A stretch of DNA of 24,423 nt from an uncultured Eubacteriales bacterium (GTDB lineage Bacteria; Bacillota; Clostridia; Oscillospirales; UBA644). The stretch spans positions 1 through 24,423 of the forward strand of contig CAKSBH010000012.1 of NCBI GenBank assembly GCA_934438175.1. Reading direction: 5' to 3'. Shown here in pieces: positions 21,396 through 24,423 of the stretch (position 1 is its first letter; every line of letters starts with the position of its first letter). A program made the position numbers and the translations under genes. Below the pieces are notes generated by a model. It did not search any database, was not told the origin of the DNA, and saw nothing but the letters and a program-made list of their open reading frames with translations.

Positions 21396-22811
21396 TTATT
21401 CTTTCGTCTGTGGTTCAGACGTTTTACTTTCGATGATGGGTTGCGATGGTTCTCTTCGTTCGCTGTTCAATAAACCGAGCATGAGAAAGAACAGAAACGC
21501 ACAAATGGTCATGCTGACGCCGACTGCGGCGGAAAATGCGTACGTTGCCGCTCCGAGCCCCGCATAAAATACGTATTCCGGCAATTTTTTGATTCGCGCA
21601 AACGACCGGATTGCCAACCAGAGAATGGCGGTCACGTAGAAGATTCCGGCGGGAATTCCGAGATTTGCGGTTACCTGCAGATATTCGTTGTGCGGAATAT
21701 GCCCTTCTTTCATATGGTCGGTGATGGTATAATAGATGTTGTCGGCGCCGCAGCCGAACAGGGGCTTGTCTCCGATGCATTTAAGCGTGGCAATCCAGAT
21801 CTGCAACCGGTTTGTGCCGCCGTTGATTGTATCCAGATCTTCCACGGGAGCTTCATCCTTTGCTACGCGGATCAACACCTCAAACAGATGATAAACTTCT
21901 TCGCATGTGGTTCGGATATCCTTTACAAGCGTGGACGGGATGACCAGAGTGGCGATCAGAACAAGAACAAGCAGAAGCGCAACCGTCCAGGTTGCTTTCC
22001 ACCCTTTGCGGATTCCGTTGAAGATTACCAGCAAAATCATGCCGGCCAAAAACGCCAGATAACTGCCGAGTGTGGAGTTTAGAATCAGAACGATGAGATT
22101 CAGCGTAAAAACAACGCCGTACAGAACCTTCTGCCGGATGTCCTTTTCGTTTGTGAACACCGCCGCGCAGACAACAAGAATCACGCACAGATAATAAGCG
22201 TAATGGTTCGGGTTCAGAAATGTTCCGCTGAACAGTGCGGTGTATCCTCCCCGGACCAGGATAAACGAGGAGTTGGTCGCTTCGGCAATCATGGTTGCAA
22301 TCGCGACGACGGCAGAAGCCAGAAGTCCTGTTTTCAGAATGATCTTCCGATACTGTTCCCGGCTGATCAGCGATGCGGAGGCATAAATTCCCGCATAGGC
22401 AAAATAAGAAAGAATGGCTTCATATCGGTAGCCGTCCCCGAAGATGGAACGGTAAATATTGACCGAGGTGGGAAGCGAAATCAGGGACCAGAGCAATACC
22501 AAGGCAAAGAACCCTGTCCATGGGCGCTGAATAAAAGTTCCGAAGAACTTTTGTTTCCGGGTCAGGGAACGGTCGGAAAAGAAATGAACGGCAGCATTGC
22601 CGAGCGCCAGCCAGCCGAGAATCCGGATGACGGTTGCCTTTCCATAGAACAGGGCGGAAAAGGCGGATTGACGTTCGGTCTGCACAAAAATTCCATAAAG
22701 CGGCTGAATCATCAGAAGAATCATCAGTGCAACGGCGACCTTTTCCGTGTCGAATGCCGGAAATCTGCGGATGGAATGCACGGGACGTTCGGTCGAAGCG
22801 GTATCCGTCAA
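21396..22811 (-). CDS. O-antigen ligase/Wzy-family membrane protein
   Basis: 471 residues, about 11-12 transmembrane helices. The Wzy_C signature region is clear: Arg335 in NRLQIWIATLKCIGDKPLFGCG and HNEYLQVTANLGIPAG (about 374-389) on a large outward loop, with GTFLNPNHYAYYL earlier. Such proteins polymerise or ligate glycans to lipid or protein acceptors at the outer face of the membrane. The TTG at 22811 is preferred because GGAG lies 8 nt upstream; GTG 22820 is too close to it and the upstream ATG has no site. It heads a two-gene operon with the glycosidase-like gene. The acceptor in this organism is unknown. Confidence 0.85.
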   Translation of the reverse strand: MTDTASTERPVHSIRRFPAFDTEKVAVALMILLMIQPLYGIFVQTERQSAFSALFYGKATVIRILGWLALGNAAVHFFSDRSLTRKQKFFGTFIQRPWTGFFALVLLWSLISLPTSVNIYRSIFGDGYRYEAILSYFAYAGIYASASLISREQYRKIILKTGLLASAVVAIATMIAEATNSSFILVRGGYTALFSGTFLNPNHYAYYLCVILVVCAAVFTNEKDIRQKVLYGVVFTLNLIVLILNSTLGSYLAFLAGMILLVIFNGIRKGWKATWTVALLLVLVLIATLVIPSTLVKDIRTTCEEVYHLFEVLIRVAKDEAPVEDLDTINGGTNRLQIWIATLKCIGDKPLFGCGADNIYYTITDHMKEGHIPHNEYLQVTANLGIPAGIFYVTAILWLAIRSFARIKKLPEYVFYAGLGAATYAFSAAVGVSMTICAFLFFLMLGLLNSERREPSQPIIESKTSEPQTKE

Positions 22812-22836
22812 AGCAGACACTCCTTTCTTTTTTGAA

Positions 22837-22865
22837 ATTATAGCACAGGACGGCTGAAAAAGCAA
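22837..22865 (-). promoter_or_regulatory. Sigma-A promoter of the O-antigen-ligase operon
   Basis: Minus strand: TTGCTT (22865-22860), 17-bp spacer, perfect TATAAT (22842-22837). Confidence 0.7.
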
Positions 22866-22895
22866 TCCCGTTTTCTTCGTTTTACGGCAAAATAC

Positions 22896-22908
22896 CGGAA
22901 AAATTCCG
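22896..22908 (-). terminator. Weak terminator after trmO
   Basis: CGGAA/TTCCG stem with a 3-nt loop, directly after the trmO stop, followed on the minus strand by GTATTTTG. Small stem and imperfect T tract. Confidence 0.35.
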
Positions 22909-23616
22909 TTATTCCCGGGGGCTCCGTTTCTGCTTCTCCACGTCCAGAACGGTCAGCCGGTCTCCGGAAACGCAAAAACAGATTGTTTTGTCCGCAAAGG
23001 TCATCCGGTAGATCCGCTCATCGTCATTCTGATATGCCGGCCGTGGGTCATCGGCGAGACATTCCCGCAGGGCTTTTTGCTTCTCTTCGGGAATCTTCTT
23101 CAAAAGAGAATGCGGAATTTCAACGGAGAGCGTATGGCTTGTCAGAGCATCCGCGTAGCCGCCCCGGGCTTCCGGATGGGAATCGCAATAGGGAAGGTAG
23201 GGTTTGATATCGTAGATCGGCGTGCGGTCCAGAAGATCTGCTCCCGCAACGATCAAAACGGTTCCCTGCGTCGAACATTCCGTGCGCAGAAGCCGGACAC
23301 AGCTCAGACCAAGACCGTTCGGGCGGTATGGGGACCGGGAAGCGAAGACGCCTACCCGTTTATTCCCTCCGAGCCGCGGAGGACGGACGGTCGGAAACGA
23401 TGCGGACGCTTCCGGATTGGCGGAAAATCCGAAAATCAGCCAGAGATGTGAAAATTCGTGAATGCACCGCAAAGCATCCGGATCGCGGTAGGCGGGGCGG
23501 AACACGATGGTGGCTTCCAGTGCCGGAGCCCTTCCGCTCTGACGCGGAATTCCGAACTTGTCCGAAAAATCCGTACGGATATCGGCAATGGGTAAAAGGA
23601 ATTTTTCTTCCGACAA
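22909..23616 (-). CDS. trmO: tRNA (N6-threonylcarbamoyladenosine)-methyltransferase TrmO
   Basis: 235 residues from TTG 23616, equal to the length of the E. coli protein. TrmO (TsaA/YaeB family) methylates t6A37 in certain tRNAs using SAM. Hallmarks are the PIADIRTDFSDKFGIPRQ N terminus, RLGGNKRVGVFASRSPYRPNGLGLS (about 81-105), and DLLDRTPIYDIKPYLPYCD. The TTG start is inferred: GGGAG lies 8 nt upstream and no ATG or GTG lies nearby in frame, although the frame extends upstream. It is divergent from tRNA-Pro(GGG). It is a cytoplasmic beta-barrel-type enzyme acting as a dimer. Confidence 0.92.
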   Translation of the reverse strand: MSEEKFLLPIADIRTDFSDKFGIPRQSGRAPALEATIVFRPAYRDPDALRCIHEFSHLWLIFGFSANPEASASFPTVRPPRLGGNKRVGVFASRSPYRPNGLGLSCVRLLRTECSTQGTVLIVAGADLLDRTPIYDIKPYLPYCDSHPEARGGYADALTSHTLSVEIPHSLLKKIPEEKQKALRECLADDPRPAYQNDDERIYRMTFADKTICFCVSGDRLTVLDVEKQKRSPRE

Positions 23617-23650
23617 GGCAAACGCTCCCTTTTTTACCTGAGATACCGTT

Positions 23651-23679
23651 AGTATATCATATCTGTTTTCGGAATGCAA
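23651..23679 (-). promoter_or_regulatory. Sigma-A promoter of trmO
   Basis: Minus strand: TTGCAT (23679-23674), 17-bp spacer, TATACT (23656-23651). Confidence 0.75.
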
Positions 23680-23723
23680 GAAAAATGTTCCGTCCGGTTT
23701 TTGAAAAAAATTTTGTTTTCCTC

Positions 23724-23752
23724 TTGCAATCTTTCCGGATTTGTGGTACAAT
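23724..23752 (+). promoter_or_regulatory. Sigma-A promoter of tRNA-Pro(GGG)
   Basis: TTGCAA (23724-23729), 17-bp spacer, TACAAT (23747-23752). Confidence 0.8.
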
Positions 23753-23772
23753 ACATACCGTTGATGCGAGAT

Positions 23773-23849
23773 CCGGGCGTAGCGCAGTTTGGTAGCGCGC
23801 TTGAATGGGGTTCAAGAGGCCGCAGGTTCGACTCCTGTCGCTCGGACCA
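23773..23849 (+). tRNA. tRNA-Pro, anticodon GGG
   Basis: Acceptor stem CCGGGCG/CGCTCGG (one G-U pair). The D arm is GCGC...GCGC, and the anticodon stem CTTGA/TCAAG has loop ATGGGGT (anticodon GGG). The T arm is GCAGG-TTCGACT-CCTGT. The discriminator is A and CCA is encoded. The second tRNA-Pro of the window. Confidence 0.94.
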
Positions 23850-23854
23850 TAATG

Positions 23855-23892
23855 CCACCGTAATTTTGATAGAATTACGGTGGACTTTTTTG
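23855..23892 (+). terminator. tRNA-Pro(GGG) terminator
   Basis: Perfect 11-bp stem CCACCGTAATT/AATTACGGTGG (23855-23865 with 23873-23883), 7-nt loop, then T7 (23886-23892). Confidence 0.9.
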
Positions 23893-23896
23893 TTAT

Positions 23897-23929
23897 TGTT
23901 TGATGGGCTGCATTATGGTAAAATAATGT
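23897..23929 (+). promoter_or_regulatory. Promoter and possible operator of the right-edge NTPase gene
   Basis: TTGTTT (23897-23902), 17-bp spacer, TAAAAT (23920-23925) with TGG before it (extended -10). An inverted repeat CATTAT-N6-ATAATG (23912-23929) covers the -10. Confidence 0.55.
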
Positions 23930-23958
23930 CGACAAATCGGAATTTGTTGAGGTGCTTT

Positions 23959-24423
23959 ATGAAACTATTATTTATAATTGGCGATGCCGCTGTTGGGAAA
24001 ATGACAGTTGGTCAGGAACTGATGAAAATAACGGATTTAAGACTCTTTCACAACCACATGACCATCGAACCGGTGATAGAGATTTTCGGCAGATACGACG
24101 GAAAGACAATCTCAGAAATACGTGACACTATTTTCAAGAACTATGCAGCTTCCGATAATTATGGGATGATTTTTACAATGATGATGGATTTTGATCTGCC
24201 GTCAGAATGGGAATATCTGGAGCATGTCAAAGGTATATTTGAACCATACGGGACCGATTTTTATTATGTTGAACTGATCGCCCCACAAGAGATAAGACTG
24301 AAACGGAATATTTCTGAGAACAGACTAAAAAACAAAGCTTCCAAAAGAGATATAGAGACTTCAAATCAGCGTTTAATCAATGATGACAAAAACCATAGGT
24401 GTGTTAGTTATGAAGGCGAGATT
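23959..24423 (+). CDS. P-loop nucleoside kinase-like NTPase (truncated at window edge)
   Basis: 155 residues visible, no stop before the edge. It starts MKLLFIIGDAAVGKMT, a Walker A-like loop (GDAAVGKMT), followed by FHNHMTIEPVIEIFG. This pattern occurs in small AAA_33-like or shikimate/nucleotide-kinase-like proteins with an N-terminal GxPAxGKxT loop. The ribosome binding site is GAGGTG. The gene is AT-rich relative to the main window and lies directly behind tRNA-Pro(GGG), a common integration site for foreign DNA. Function is not known. Confidence 0.7.
   Translation, partial: MKLLFIIGDAAVGKMTVGQELMKITDLRLFHNHMTIEPVIEIFGRYDGKTISEIRDTIFKNYAASDNYGMIFTMMMDFDLPSEWEYLEHVKGIFEPYGTDFYYVELIAPQEIRLKRNISENRLKNKASKRDIETSNQRLINDDKNHRCVSYEGEI

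Noticed and set aside
1..24423. CRISPR array
   Set aside because: No regularly spaced direct repeats were seen.

Overview
This window looks like chromosomal DNA from an anaerobic member of the Bacillota, probably Clostridia. That placement is inferred from gene content. It carries a PerR/reverse-rubrerythrin pair, formate-tetrahydrofolate ligase next to SHMT, NrdR, a MecA adaptor, a DUF4364 protein with a DivIVA-like protein, strong Shine-Dalgarno sites and many textbook sigma-A promoters (TTGACA-17-TATAAT type). Most of the window has moderate GC. Two stretches are visibly AT-richer: about 2817-4430 and from about 23890 to the right edge.

Left part (1-2816): a minus-strand perR-reverse rubrerythrin operon sits under a PerR-like operator. 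Facing away from it is an EamA/DMT transporter gene, followed by an ECF sigma factor gene that stops before region 4. Both the transporter and the sigma gene are preceded by the same ECF-type promoter (AAC-N16-CGT, with a shared 13-bp block), so the sigma factor probably controlled itself and the transporter. An AT-rich two-gene module (class I methyltransferase, AraC/GyrI-like regulator) begins exactly where the sigma gene breaks off. A degraded gene fragment lies on its far side. This is the most interesting region of the window.

Middle (4768-10241): tRNA-Pro(CGG), an AGCS-family Na+/amino-acid symporter, a small membrane protein, nrdR, and a tightly packed operon of a Crp/Fnr regulator with an SsuABC/TauABC-like ABC importer (lipoprotein, permease, ATPase) of unknown substrate.

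10249-14044: a radC-glyA-fhs operon joining a JAMM-domain RadC protein to one-carbon folate metabolism. 14090-15658 (minus): DUF4364, a DivIVA-like coiled-coil protein and two tiny membrane proteins of 32 and 59 residues. The 32-residue gene is easily missed.

15680-18840: tRNA-Arg(CCT), an unrecognised membrane protein, mecA, a second unrecognised membrane protein and a three-S1-domain RNA-binding protein. 18860-22865 (minus): an O-antigen-ligase-like membrane protein and an 840-residue cytoplasmic glycosidase-like protein of unclear family, as one operon. 22896-24423: trmO (TTG start), tRNA-Pro(GGG) and a truncated AT-rich P-loop NTPase gene running off the right edge. I saw no CRISPR array, insertion sequence or rRNA.
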